From positions 62,001 to 126,000 of the forward strand of contig CBDBJL010000009.1 of assembly GCA_965206365.1 (NCBI GenBank): a DNA stretch of 64,000 nucleotides. The letters run 5' to 3'. A program made the translations under genes and the position numbers. Positions within the stretch are counted from its first letter, which is position 1. Each line of letters begins with the position of its first letter. The notes beneath the pieces are model-generated. The model saw only the letters and a program-made list of their open reading frames with translations. It searched no databases and was not told where the DNA came from. Below, piece after piece: positions 19,601 to 27,231 of the stretch. This DNA comes from CBDBJL01 sp965206365. GTDB taxonomy: Bacteria; Pseudomonadota; Alphaproteobacteria; JABAAW01; JAHZMA01.

Positions 19601-20191
19601 GCCGAAAGTGAGCAAATAGAATCGGCACAGCGTTTAGAAGAAGTTACTGTGCAAAGTGAAGATTTGAAAGTTGCGATTACCGAATTAGAACGCGGGATTC
19701 GGCATTTGAATCAAGAGGCTGAAAAATACATTATCATCGCGCTTGAAGCTGTGAATAACCATTTTTCTGAATTATTTGTTCGTTTGTTTGGTGGTGGTAA
19801 GGCGATGATTAAATTAGATACGCCCAAGGATCCATTAAATTCAGGCTTAGAGATTTTTGCATCTCCTCCGGGCAAGAAATTATATCATCTTTCCTTGCTT
19901 TCAGGTGGGGAACAGGCATTGACGGCACTTTCGTTGATTTTTGCAGTTTTTATGGTAAAACCCCTGCCGATTTGTATCTTAGATGAGGTAGATGCCCCCT
20001 TGGATGATGATAATGTTAGAAGGTTATGTGATTTGCTTGAAGAGCTTGCAAAGCGTGCACAGACGCGTTTTTTAATGATTACTCACCATCGGATGAGCAT
20101 GAGTCGTTGCCAATATCTTTATGGTGTTACGATGGCAGAAAAAGGGATTAGCCGTATGGTAACTGTAGATATGGCAGAGCAAGCGGCATAA
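16682..20191 (+). CDS. smc: Chromosome segregation ATPase SMC
   Basis: The core of the SMC-ScpAB condensin, which organises and segregates the chromosome. The 1169-residue protein starts with GTG 16682. The N-terminal head holds Walker A GPNGCGKSN (31-39); two long coiled coils flank a hinge at about residues 520-640; the C-terminal head carries the signature LSGGEQALTALSLIF and Walker B ICILDEVDAPLDD. The coiled coils are unusually Gln-rich. Its GTG lies 10 bp after dsbA, so the two are likely co-transcribed. A 92-bp gap separates it from ihfA. Confidence 0.98.
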   Translation: MKFKHVEIHGFKSFAEKYELFFHEGLTGIVGPNGCGKSNIVEAIRWVMGESSARKMRGTEMDDVIFNGTQGRARRNYAQVTLVLDNHDFSAPEKFNAEEELVITRRIERGSGSSYQINGGEVRARDVQLLFADLSAGASSAGQVSQGRVAEIINQRPQERRQLLEEAAGIRGLRVRRHEAELKLKQTRENLVRIDDIVDMLNQQNDALLIAACKAKEYRLLSSTINELQGKRLYAEYMSAKLLQQRQQAQLEKAKIVLDKEQGKLTALKIQLETQDQKIKQLQEALLIKQASGKRYEIELENFDQLAQIRQQEFKKLQARLDEIVLENRELITRQDRVTQQHTYFTTEIKKLGQDFEKPEENLQILRSAQQNLQQQHQQAQTQINTLTHKRAECQAMHQALEKEQLQLEVRLKKTQENHAARHQQVMLLRDDTGIALKKNALEEQLNRYKAQLVQEKTTLNLIDNQQLVAVEAKLLQGRGQLELVQQNIKEQLVPMQEKMTHLSAKIETLSSLLSQQEMNFTPMVDKIQVAEGFETALGAALGDDLQAALDPEASIFWQLSSLAHGSPLPEGVRHLGEFVKAPSVLKLRLSQIGIVFDVSKVEDFVRELKLGQRLVSKQGELWRWDGFTVRAEAASAAGQRLEQRNLLESLVEERGLLEEKLLVTQRMLEAENQDAVDAVANYETDLHNLRQKSRQVHTQYNQSQNSIHQTEQEYARFLQNEEQKTEQCQRLTVELQNFGDEVSELEEAREILQNRLAEASVKDNFSEEIQNISVLIQQIDEKLRAKNTEIEQLKTAEKMRDERLRSLKASLLEWQAHKDSVALQLQRLTDEIGQVKESLKEKNMTPEVENDKRQQILDLITSTGTEIVQINEKIKQLYDQIMVGKSDIAVVEGNIRKVQESEIRTDEGQRINNERLQDIIVRIEEEFSVVPERLPDRVGFCHEEKLPSLEQLSNMLKIEQHQRDLMGEVNLRAESEQIESAQRLEEVTVQSEDLKVAITELERGIRHLNQEAEKYIIIALEAVNNHFSELFVRLFGGGKAMIKLDTPKDPLNSGLEIFASPPGKKLYHLSLLSGGEQALTALSLIFAVFMVKPLPICILDEVDAPLDDDNVRRLCDLLEELAKRAQTRFLMITHHRMSMSRCQYLYGVTMAEKGISRMVTVDMAEQAA

Positions 20192-20283
20192 TTTTTTTGT
20201 TTTTTGCTTGATTTTATAGGTATTTTTGCATAATTTTATGCTTGAAGGTAGGTTTCATTAATGAGCGTGAATTGGGGATTTAG

Positions 20284-20592
20284 GTGGTAAAAACGGTTAC
20301 ACGTGCGGATTTAGTAGAAAGCATTTATCAAGAGGTAGGTCTTCCGCGCCATGAATGTTCTTTGCTTGTAGAACAAATTTTAGAGGAAATATCCACGAGT
20401 TTAATCTCTGGCAATCAAGTAAAAATTGCCTCATTTGGTAGTTTTTCGCTACGCAATAAGCAAGAACGGGTTGGACGAAATCCGCGTACAGGTGAAACAA
20501 CAATGATTACGCCCAGACGTGTACTTTCGTTTCGAGCAAGTTATATTTTAAAAAAGAAAATCAACCAATGTTTTGTGAATAAGCATGAATAA
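20284..20592 (+). CDS. ihfA: Integration host factor subunit alpha
   Basis: A 102-residue DNA-bending protein of the HU/IHF family that pairs with IhfB. It starts with GTG 20284 (MVKTVTRADLVESIYQEVGL). The DNA-intercalating beta-arm is KQERVGRNPRTGETTMITPRRV, with the arm-tip proline in RNPRTGE, and FGSFSLR precedes it. The preceding GGATTTAGGT gives a fair ribosome-binding site. The MerR-type gene follows 40 bp downstream, the usual alphaproteobacterial ihfA-merR pair, but plsX-fabH, which normally come just before, are about 7 kb upstream. Confidence 0.95.
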   Translation: MVKTVTRADLVESIYQEVGLPRHECSLLVEQILEEISTSLISGNQVKIASFGSFSLRNKQERVGRNPRTGETTMITPRRVLSFRASYILKKKINQCFVNKHE

Positions 20593-20632
20593 TCTTTCTT
20601 TGGGGTTATGAAATTAAAAGGTATTTTATTCC

Positions 20633-21109
20633 ATGAATAGTAAAAAATCTGCAGATGCTTACCGAACCATTTCCGAAGTAGCTGATATGCTTGAGCTTAA
20701 GCCTCATGTGCTTAGATTTTGGGAAAAAAAGTTTGTGCAAATCAAGCCGATTAAACGTGATTCAGGGCGCAGATATTATCGCCCTGAAGATGTTCGCGTT
20801 ATTCAGCAAGTAAAAGATTTACTGTACACTCAAGGATATACTGTACGTGGTGTACAGCAATTATTCAAACAAAAAGGTGTGCGTGTTTTTCAATTACGAG
20901 ATGCTTCGTTAGAATTTAATTCGATGCTAGATGAGGATGTAAGTTTGCCACAAAATATTGAAAATCACGAATTTTCAGAGCAACAAAATGCCCAAGAAAA
21001 TCGTACAACAGCAATGGGCCTAAGCCCAGAAATGTATCAACGGGTAGAGAAGTTGTATCATGATGTTCGTGCTTGCTTAGAGAAAGTTAGGCAATTGAAA
21101 AAGGTGTAA
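20633..21109 (+). CDS. MerR-family transcriptional regulator
   Basis: A 158-residue regulator with an N-terminal MerR helix-turn-helix (RTISEVADMLELKPHVLRFWEKKF, residues 12-35) and winged segment (DSGRRYYRPEDVRVI), followed by QVKDLLYTQGYTVRGVQQLFKQKGV. The C-terminal half is a variable, partly coiled segment without metal-binding cysteines, typical of the MerR protein paired with ihfA in alphaproteobacteria. Targets are unknown. ATG 20633 overlaps nothing and is the natural start. Confidence 0.92.
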   Translation: MNSKKSADAYRTISEVADMLELKPHVLRFWEKKFVQIKPIKRDSGRRYYRPEDVRVIQQVKDLLYTQGYTVRGVQQLFKQKGVRVFQLRDASLEFNSMLDEDVSLPQNIENHEFSEQQNAQENRTTAMGLSPEMYQRVEKLYHDVRACLEKVRQLKKV

Positions 21110-21149
21110 ATACAAACAAAATGAGGAATCATTAAGGGGGAATCAGAAG

Positions 21150-21581
21150 ATGCAAATTGCGCTAGCTTCGGATCATGCTGGTTATCAGCTAAAAACAATA
21201 TTAACGCAATATCTAGCGAATGTAAAGATCTCCTATAGAGATTTTGGGGTAGAAGGGGGTAGCGTAGCGGTGGATTATGCTGATTATGCTCATTTATTAT
21301 GCCAAGCTATTTGTGAGGGGGAAGTAGAAAAGGCGGTGCTGATTTGTGGTAGCGGGATCGGTATGGCAATCTCGGCCAATCGACACACAAATATTCGGGC
21401 AGCTTTGTGCCATAATATTGAATTGGTAGAACTTTCGCGTCAACATAATGATGCAAATATTCTTGTGCTGGGTGCAAGATTTGTTGAGGCAGATCTGGCT
21501 TGTAAAATGCTTGACAAGTTTTTACAAACATGCTTTGAAGGAGGTAGGCATTGCGCGCGCGTTGCGAAAATAGAATTATAA
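21150..21581 (+). CDS. rpiB: Ribose-5-phosphate isomerase B
   Basis: Interconverts ribose 5-phosphate and ribulose 5-phosphate in the pentose phosphate pathway. The 143-residue RpiB/LacA fold is clear: MQIALASDHAGYQLK with the substrate-binding DHAG, DYADYAHLLC, the catalytic-cysteine motif ICGSGIGMAISANR, RAALCHN and HNDANILVLGAR. A ribosome-binding AAGGGGGAAT precedes ATG 21150. In alphaproteobacteria rpiB, glyA and nrdR commonly follow each other, as here. A small terminator-like hairpin separates it from glyA. Confidence 0.96.
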   Translation: MQIALASDHAGYQLKTILTQYLANVKISYRDFGVEGGSVAVDYADYAHLLCQAICEGEVEKAVLICGSGIGMAISANRHTNIRAALCHNIELVELSRQHNDANILVLGARFVEADLACKMLDKFLQTCFEGGRHCARVAKIEL

Positions 21582-21596
21582 AAGATACTAATGTTT

Positions 21597-21619
21597 CCCG
21601 CTTGCGGGTATTTTTTTTT
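21597..21619 (+). terminator. Probable rho-independent terminator after rpiB
   Basis: CCCG-CTTG-CGGG forms a short GC stem (closing to CCCGC/GCGGG) followed by TA and a run of nine T, beginning 15 bp after the rpiB stop. The stem is short, so termination may be partial and act as attenuation ahead of glyA, whose start is about 27 bp further on. Confidence 0.65.
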
Positions 21620-21646
21620 GATTTTAATGAAGGATAATATAATAAA

Positions 21647-22942
21647 ATGGCAAATTACGGATTTGATGGTCTTTATACAGACCAACTAAAGGAAAGCGAT
21701 CCAGATATTTATGCTGCGATTAAGGATGAATGGTTGCGGCAAAAGGATGGCATTGAATTAATTGCTTCGGAAAATATTGTCAGCCGTGCTGTGCTCCAAG
21801 CAATGGGTTCAGTGATGACGAATAAATATGCTGAAGGCTACCCGGGGCGTCGCTATTACGGTGGTTGTGAATTTGTAGATGGTGTAGAACTTTTGGCAAT
21901 TGAACGTGCGAAAAAATTATTCTCATGCGATTATGCAAATGTACAACCCCATTCTGGTGCTCAGGCTAATCAGGCAGCTTTTATGTCGGTTTTAACGCCT
22001 GGAGATAGTTTTTTGGCGATGTCGCTTGCCGAAGGTGGGCATTTATCGCATGGGGCGGCTGTTAATCTTTCTGGCAAATGGTTTCACCCAATTGCTTATG
22101 GGATTACGAAAGATACTCATATTATTGATTATGACCAAGCGATGGAACTTGCGAAAAAACATAAACCAAAATTGGTTCTTGCTGGTGGTTCTGCTTATTC
22201 GCGAATCATTGATTTTAAAAAATTTCGTGAGATTGCCGATGCCGCAGGTGCGGTTTTAATGGTTGATATGGCGCATTTTGCCGGTCTTGTTGCTGCTGGG
22301 CTTTATCCTAATCCATTGGAATATGCCGATATTGCAACCACAACAACCCATAAAACTTTGCGCTCGGCGCGCGGTGGTATGGTGTTGACGCAACGTGAAG
22401 ATCTCGCCAAGAAAATTAATTCTGCGGTTTTTCCAGGTTCACAAGGTGGGCCTTTAATGCATGTTATTGCTGGGAAAGCTGTGGGCCTAGCTGAGGCATT
22501 ACGCCCTGAGTTTAAAATCTATGCACAGGCGATTATTGATAATGCAAATATTCTCGCAGAAACGATGATCGCAGGGGGCGTTGATTTGATTTCCGGAGGT
22601 ACGGATACGCATTTAATTTTGGTGGATCTAACCAAGAAAGGCATTAATGGCAAAGATAGTGAGGTCGCGCTGGAACGTGCGGCGATTACATGTAATAAAA
22701 ATTCGATTCCCAATGATCCTCTACCACCAACGAAAACTTCAGGCATTCGTTTGGGAACGCCAGCTGCAACATCGCGCGGATTAGATCAAGCTGATTTTAA
22801 GTTGGTTGGCGAAGCCATTGTAGAAGTGCTTGATGCTTTGGCAATGAATCCTCTTGCGGGGAATGCTGAGGTTGAACAGAGTGTGAAGACAAGAATCTTA
22901 GAATTATGTGCACGTCGCCCTATTTATCCAGATGTTTATTAA
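21647..22942 (+). CDS. glyA: Serine hydroxymethyltransferase
   Basis: PLP enzyme interconverting serine and glycine with tetrahydrofolate; the main source of one-carbon units, which ThyX and the glycine cleavage system elsewhere in this window also use. The 431-residue protein is full length. Motifs are ELIASENIVSRAV near the start, YAEGYPGRRYYGGCE, VDMAHFAGL and the PLP lysine K236 in TTTTHKTLRSARGG. AAGGATAAT precedes ATG 21647. nrdR starts 15 bp downstream. Confidence 0.98.
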   Translation: MANYGFDGLYTDQLKESDPDIYAAIKDEWLRQKDGIELIASENIVSRAVLQAMGSVMTNKYAEGYPGRRYYGGCEFVDGVELLAIERAKKLFSCDYANVQPHSGAQANQAAFMSVLTPGDSFLAMSLAEGGHLSHGAAVNLSGKWFHPIAYGITKDTHIIDYDQAMELAKKHKPKLVLAGGSAYSRIIDFKKFREIADAAGAVLMVDMAHFAGLVAAGLYPNPLEYADIATTTTHKTLRSARGGMVLTQREDLAKKINSAVFPGSQGGPLMHVIAGKAVGLAEALRPEFKIYAQAIIDNANILAETMIAGGVDLISGGTDTHLILVDLTKKGINGKDSEVALERAAITCNKNSIPNDPLPPTKTSGIRLGTPAATSRGLDQADFKLVGEAIVEVLDALAMNPLAGNAEVEQSVKTRILELCARRPIYPDVY

Positions 22943-22957
22943 AGCTGGGTAAGCAAT

Positions 22958-23443
22958 ATGCGTTGTCCCTTTTGTCGTAGTGAAGAAACGCAGGTAAAGG
23001 ATTCTCGCCCTGCTGAGGATTTAACTACCATTAGGCGACGACGCTCTTGTACGGATTGCGGGGCACGGTTTACCACTTTTGAACGCGTGCAAATTCGAAC
23101 GTTGATGATTGTGAAAAATAATGGTAAATTGCAATCCTATGATCGAGAAAAATTATTGACTTCAATGCGGATTGCACTACGCAAACGTCCAATAGATAAC
23201 GAACGGATTGAACTGTTGGTGAATGCGATTACGCGACAATTGGAAAGTAGTGGCGAGAATGAAATTTCTTCCGAGAAGGTGGGGGCTTTGGCGATGAATG
23301 CTTTGGCAAAATTAGACCCAGTGGCTTATGTTCGTTTTGCTTCGGTGTATCGTAATTTTTATCAAGTAAAAGATTTTGCTGATTTTATTAGTGAGGCTGT
23401 TGATACGAATTTTGATATTTTGTCGTCACCAATAGATGAATGA
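22958..23443 (+). CDS. nrdR: Transcriptional repressor NrdR
   Basis: A 161-residue ATP-cone repressor of ribonucleotide reductase genes. The zinc ribbon has two Cys pairs (MRCPFCRS and CTDCGARFTTFERV), followed by the ATP-cone domain (VKNNGKLQSYDREKLLTSMRIALRKR). It lies between glyA and ribD, a common arrangement. Its stop overlaps the ribD start by four bases (ATGA), so ribD is translationally coupled. Confidence 0.97.
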   Translation: MRCPFCRSEETQVKDSRPAEDLTTIRRRRSCTDCGARFTTFERVQIRTLMIVKNNGKLQSYDREKLLTSMRIALRKRPIDNERIELLVNAITRQLESSGENEISSEKVGALAMNALAKLDPVAYVRFASVYRNFYQVKDFADFISEAVDTNFDILSSPIDE

Positions 23444-24588
23444 GTGATTCAAAATTTGCCATGGAAGTGGCGTTGCGCTTGGCACAAGCCGGGGAAGGGG
23501 CAACATTTCCGAATCCGTGCGTGGGTGCGGTTTTAATGCGTCATAATACATTGCTTGCAAGTGCGCGAACCGCCAATGGTGGGCGCCCGCATGCTGAAAC
23601 TCAAATTATCGCCTTAGCGAGGGCACAAAATATCCTATTGAATCAGGATTGTATTTTGTATGTCACCTTAGAGCCCTGTACCCATTACGGTGAGACTCCG
23701 CCTTGTATTGAGACAATTATTGCATCAGGCATTGGTAGCCTGGTTATCGGAGAATTAGATCAGGATCAGCGAGTTTCAGGGGCGAGTGTGCAGGCTTTGC
23801 TTGATGCTGGAATTACCGTTGGTTATGAAAATTTATCGGGGCGAATTTCACAATTTTATCAAGGCTATTTATCACAAAGATCTGGTGGGTTTCCAAAAGT
23901 TGCCTTAAAAATTGCGACAAGTTTGGATGGTAAAATTTCTCTTGGCATTCACGGTAATTGGCAAAGCCAATGGATAACGGGTATGTTAACCCGGCGTCGG
24001 GGGCATTTATTGCGCGCGCGCGCGGATGCGGTATTAACCGGTGGTGCAACAATATTGGCAGATAATCCCAAGCTCGATTGTCGAATTTCTGGATTCAAAG
24101 CTTATCAGCCGTTGCGTGTGGTTGTCGCTGGTGAGGTGAAAATTGCATCAGATGCAAAAATATTAACTTCTGGGAAAAGCCTGATTGTTTTTAATAATCC
24201 TAAATATTATCAATATTATCAAAACATTGTAGCAAAAAATTCTGAAATTAGTTTGTATTTCCAAGAAAATTCTGCCAGCCAATCTCAAGATAATTGCAAG
24301 ATTGATTTGCCAGATTTGTTGGCTTTTTTAAGTAGATTAGGGATCGCAAACCTGCTAGTAGAGGCAGGAAATGCCTTGAATACAGCTTTTTTGCAAGAAA
24401 ATTTAGTGCAACGCATCTATTGGTTTGTGAATAATGCGGTGATTGGCAATGATGGCAAGGCAGCATTTGGCGATTTAGGTTTACAGCAATTAACAGATTC
24501 CTTGCGTTTTAAGCTTGAGCAACAAATAATATCTGGTGAAGATTGGTTGAATATATGGGACGCAATAAAAACTACTTCGAAAAAATAA
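23440..24588 (+). CDS. ribD: Bifunctional riboflavin deaminase-reductase RibD
   Basis: Carries out the second and third steps of riboflavin synthesis. The N-terminal deaminase domain shows the zinc site G-R-P-H-A-E and PCTHYGETPPC; the C-terminal dihydrofolate-reductase-like domain begins near residue 148 with PKVALKIATSLDGKISL and contains VLTGGATILADNP and LLVEAGNALNTAFL. Length is 382 residues. The ATG overlaps nrdR by four bases, and ribE starts 12 bp later. No FMN riboswitch is visible upstream. Confidence 0.96.
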   Translation: MSDSKFAMEVALRLAQAGEGATFPNPCVGAVLMRHNTLLASARTANGGRPHAETQIIALARAQNILLNQDCILYVTLEPCTHYGETPPCIETIIASGIGSLVIGELDQDQRVSGASVQALLDAGITVGYENLSGRISQFYQGYLSQRSGGFPKVALKIATSLDGKISLGIHGNWQSQWITGMLTRRRGHLLRARADAVLTGGATILADNPKLDCRISGFKAYQPLRVVVAGEVKIASDAKILTSGKSLIVFNNPKYYQYYQNIVAKNSEISLYFQENSASQSQDNCKIDLPDLLAFLSRLGIANLLVEAGNALNTAFLQENLVQRIYWFVNNAVIGNDGKAAFGDLGLQQLTDSLRFKLEQQIISGEDWLNIWDAIKTTSKK

Positions 24589-24600
24589 AAGGACATTCTC

Positions 24601-25233
24601 GTGTTTTCAGGGATTATTAAAGATATTGGCAAGATTCATCGAATGATCGATGCGGATGCGATTTCGGATACGCAATTTATGATTCGAACTCGCTTGCCGT
24701 TAGCAAAACTCGCCATTGGGGCATCGGTAGCTTGCGATGGCGCATGTTTAACTGTGGTTGCATCTCAAGCATGTGATTCCGAAAATGAGTTTGTTGTCGA
24801 AGTTTCGCAAGCAAGTTTTGCCGTAAGTAAATTATCAGATTGGCAAGTAGGATCTCATGTTAATTTAGAACCGGCATTATCGCTTCAAGATGGCATTGAT
24901 GGGCATTTGGTAACGGGGCATGTTGATACGGTTGCTGTTTTGCATGAAATGATTGTTAAAGGGGGCAGTGTTGAAATGCAATTTCGCTTTGATGCAAAAC
25001 TTTCCCATTTCGTTGCGGCAAAAGGTTCTATTACTGTAGAGGGGGTATCTTTAACTGTGAATGAAGTTTTTGCGCATGCTGAGGGAGTTGATGCTATTTT
25101 CGTTTGCAATATTATTTCTCGTACGCTGAATGCCACTAATTTAGGAAAAAAATCACTAGGTTCGCGGCTAAATATGGAAATTGATTTGTTAGCACGTTAT
25201 GTCGAGCGTGTTTTACTCGCCAAAACCTCATAA
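24601..25233 (+). CDS. ribE: Riboflavin synthase alpha chain
   Basis: Dismutates 6,7-dimethyl-8-ribityllumazine to riboflavin. Two lumazine-binding domains are present: MFSGIIKDIG with SVACDGACLTVV, then DGHLVTGHVDTV with GSITVEGVSLTVNEVF. It starts with GTG 24601 after AAAAGGAC. Length (210 residues) is normal. The gene that usually separates ribE and ribH in alphaproteobacteria, ribBA, is absent here; ribH follows after 59 bp. Confidence 0.96.
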   Translation: MFSGIIKDIGKIHRMIDADAISDTQFMIRTRLPLAKLAIGASVACDGACLTVVASQACDSENEFVVEVSQASFAVSKLSDWQVGSHVNLEPALSLQDGIDGHLVTGHVDTVAVLHEMIVKGGSVEMQFRFDAKLSHFVAAKGSITVEGVSLTVNEVFAHAEGVDAIFVCNIISRTLNATNLGKKSLGSRLNMEIDLLARYVERVLLAKTS

Positions 25234-25292
25234 ATGCGTTAGGATATTATTATCGGGTGGTGTTTTTTTAATGTTATTATTAGGAATGATTG

Positions 25293-25727
25293 ATGAAGTT
25301 TTTAATTATCGAGGCGCGGTTTTATTATGAGCTGTCTGACTTATTGTTAGAAGGTGCCGAGCAAGCCTTGCGTGATGCTCAGATGGAATGGGATGTTGTG
25401 CAGGTTCCGGGGGCATTAGAAATTCCTGCTGCCATTGCAATTGCATACCGAACCAACCCAACTCTTTATCAGGGTTATATTGCCCTTGGCGCGGTTATTC
25501 GCGGTGAGACTAGCCATTATGATGTGGTTGCGGGTGAATCTGCATCTGGATTGCAGGCGTTAATTGTGCGCTATGCGCTGGCGATTGGCAATGGTATTTT
25601 AACTTGTGATAATGAACAACAAGCTTTCAAGCGAGCAGATATGAAAGATGGCAATAAGGGCGCGAGGGCAGCGCAAGCGGCATTATCCTTGGCATTTTTT
25701 CAAAGAACGATGAATAATGCTGGCTAG
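25293..25727 (+). CDS. ribH: 6,7-dimethyl-8-ribityllumazine synthase
   Basis: Makes the direct riboflavin precursor from a pyrimidine and dihydroxybutanone phosphate. The family motifs are VPGALEIPAAIA, GYIALGAVIRGETSHYDVV (with the catalytic His in TSHYD) and NGILTCDNEQQAFKRA. ATG 25293 is preferred to the adjoining TTG at 25290, with AGGAA a few bases upstream. The 3' end overlaps nusB by 11 bp, the usual ribH-nusB coupling. Length (144 residues) is normal. Confidence 0.96.
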   Translation: MKFLIIEARFYYELSDLLLEGAEQALRDAQMEWDVVQVPGALEIPAAIAIAYRTNPTLYQGYIALGAVIRGETSHYDVVAGESASGLQALIVRYALAIGNGILTCDNEQQAFKRADMKDGNKGARAAQAALSLAFFQRTMNNAG

Positions 25728-26158
25728 TATCAATTCAAATTCTTCTGGGCGGGGCGTTACATTGTTGGCAACCCGTTTGGCTGTGGTGCAAACGCTTTAT
25801 TCTAATAGTATCAGTGCACAGCTCAATACTCAGAAATTTGCGTGGCTTGATGACGAGCAATATCAAGAGGTGGATCATGAATTTTATGTAAAATTAATCA
25901 ATTTGGTTGCAGAATATGATGCCGCGATTATGACGATACTTTTGCCGGCATTACAACAGCGAAAATGGGAAAATATTGATTTGGTTTTGCAAAAAAATAT
26001 TTCTTTGTGCCTGCGCAGAAATATTTGGGAAATTGAATGATATTCCATTGATTATTAGTGTTTATTGTCGGGTTTCCGATTCTTTTTATGAAGATAAAAT
26101 GGGTAAATTTATCAATGGTGTTTTACAAAATTGTGCGGAAAAAATTGCTGGAAAATAA
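25717..26158 (+). pseudogene. nusB: Transcription antitermination factor NusB, frameshifted
   Basis: NusB joins the rRNA antitermination complex with NusE (S10). The N-terminal frame (GVTLLATRLAVVQTLYSNSIS, then EFYVKLINLVAEYDAAI and LQQRKWENIDLVL) is a clear NusB start but stops after RRNIWEIE at 26040, about 107 residues in. The missing C-terminus is present in the +1 frame: DIPLIISVYCRVSDSF followed by KMGKFINGVLQNCAEKI, ending at 26158, which matches the family's D-I-P-x-x-V-x-I-N-E and F-V-N-G-V-L blocks. The shift lies near 26030-26040. It could be a real mutation or a sequence error; the site is not slippery enough to suggest programmed frameshifting. Confidence 0.85.
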
Positions 26159-26174
26159 AAATAAGAAATCATTG

Positions 26175-27177
26175 ATGGTTGAAGATGATTTGATTGCAAA
26201 ATATTTTTGCGCCTTTTGCCGCAAAAGAAGCGTTTCAATTACAAGATGATGGTGCGGTTTTACCTGCTTTGCAGGCTGATTATCCGTTAGATGTACAAGA
26301 GTGGGTGCTTACCACCGATACGATGATCAGTGATGTTCATTTGCCAAGAGAAACGGCAATGAGCATCATTGCCAAACGATTATTATTAGTCAATCTTTCT
26401 GATATTGCTGCGATGGGGGCATTGCCAGTTTATGTTACTTTCAATTTAGGGTTACAGCCTGATTGTGTATCTGCGCAGATTGCTGATTTTTCTCAAGGAT
26501 TCCAAGAAATTGCTAGCGAATATCAATTAGAAATTTTGGGAGGGGATACTGTACGTTTGGCTGCTAATCAGCAGGGTTGGATGGTATCGGCAACCTTGAT
26601 TGGGAAGCGAAGCCTCACTGAAAGAAAGCTACGTTCGCAGGCGCAAATAGGAGATTTTTTAGCAGTAACCGGAAGTTTAGGCGATGCAATGCTGGGTTTA
26701 GCTTTGGTGGAAAAGCCAAATTTAGCGAACAAACTTGCCATAGATGATTGTGATTTTCTGCGTATGCGTTATTATTTGCCAACGCCGCGCTTCGCAAAAA
26801 ACGTACAAGTACGCTCTTATATTAACGGGTTGATGGATGTTTCTGATGGTGTTGTTTGTGATGCTGCCCGTTTTGCCAAGGCAAGTGGCTTGGGGTTGCA
26901 GCTTGCTGTTGAGAAAATTCCGATGAGTGATGCTGCGGCCAATTTTCTTGCGCAATATCCAGATTATCGCGAGCAATGGCGCAATGGTGGGGATGATTAT
27001 GAATTACTACTTAGTGTGGCGGCAAAAGATTTTGCGTTATTGCAAGATGCCTTCAAACCTTTGTCGGTTACGCAGATTGGAGTTTTTCATGCACAAAAAG
27101 ATGGTATTTCGCTCACCCATAATGGGAAAAATTACCAGCCTAGTGGGTTTCAGCATTTTTCCGGAAATGGCTTGTGA
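26175..27177 (+). CDS. thiL: Thiamine-monophosphate kinase ThiL, apparent 5' frameshift
   Basis: Phosphorylates thiamine monophosphate to the active cofactor. The body is intact: QDDGAVLP, TTDTMISDVHL, RLLLVNLSDIAAMGA, LGGDTVR, LMDVSDGVVCDAARFAKASG and GGDDYELLLS. The continuous frame begins only at a TTG at 26194, lacking the usual N-terminus, but ATG 26175 in the other frame reads MVEDDLIAKYF, exactly the missing start. Removing one T from the T5 run at 26204-26208 would join the two as AKYFAPFAAKEAF. So either a one-base insertion (or sequencing error) broke the start, or translation uses the internal TTG. It follows nusB, as in most alphaproteobacteria. Confidence 0.88.
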
Positions 27178-27231
27178 GGCGTGAAATGACTTTGCAGATC
27201 CTGTTTTTATAAAATAGCAAACTTGCCCAAA

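Noticed and set aside
26020..26045. Programmed frameshift in nusB like that of prfB
   Set aside because: There is no Shine-Dalgarno-like stimulator and the P-site codon GAA cannot re-pair well with AAU, so a mutation or sequence error is more likely.
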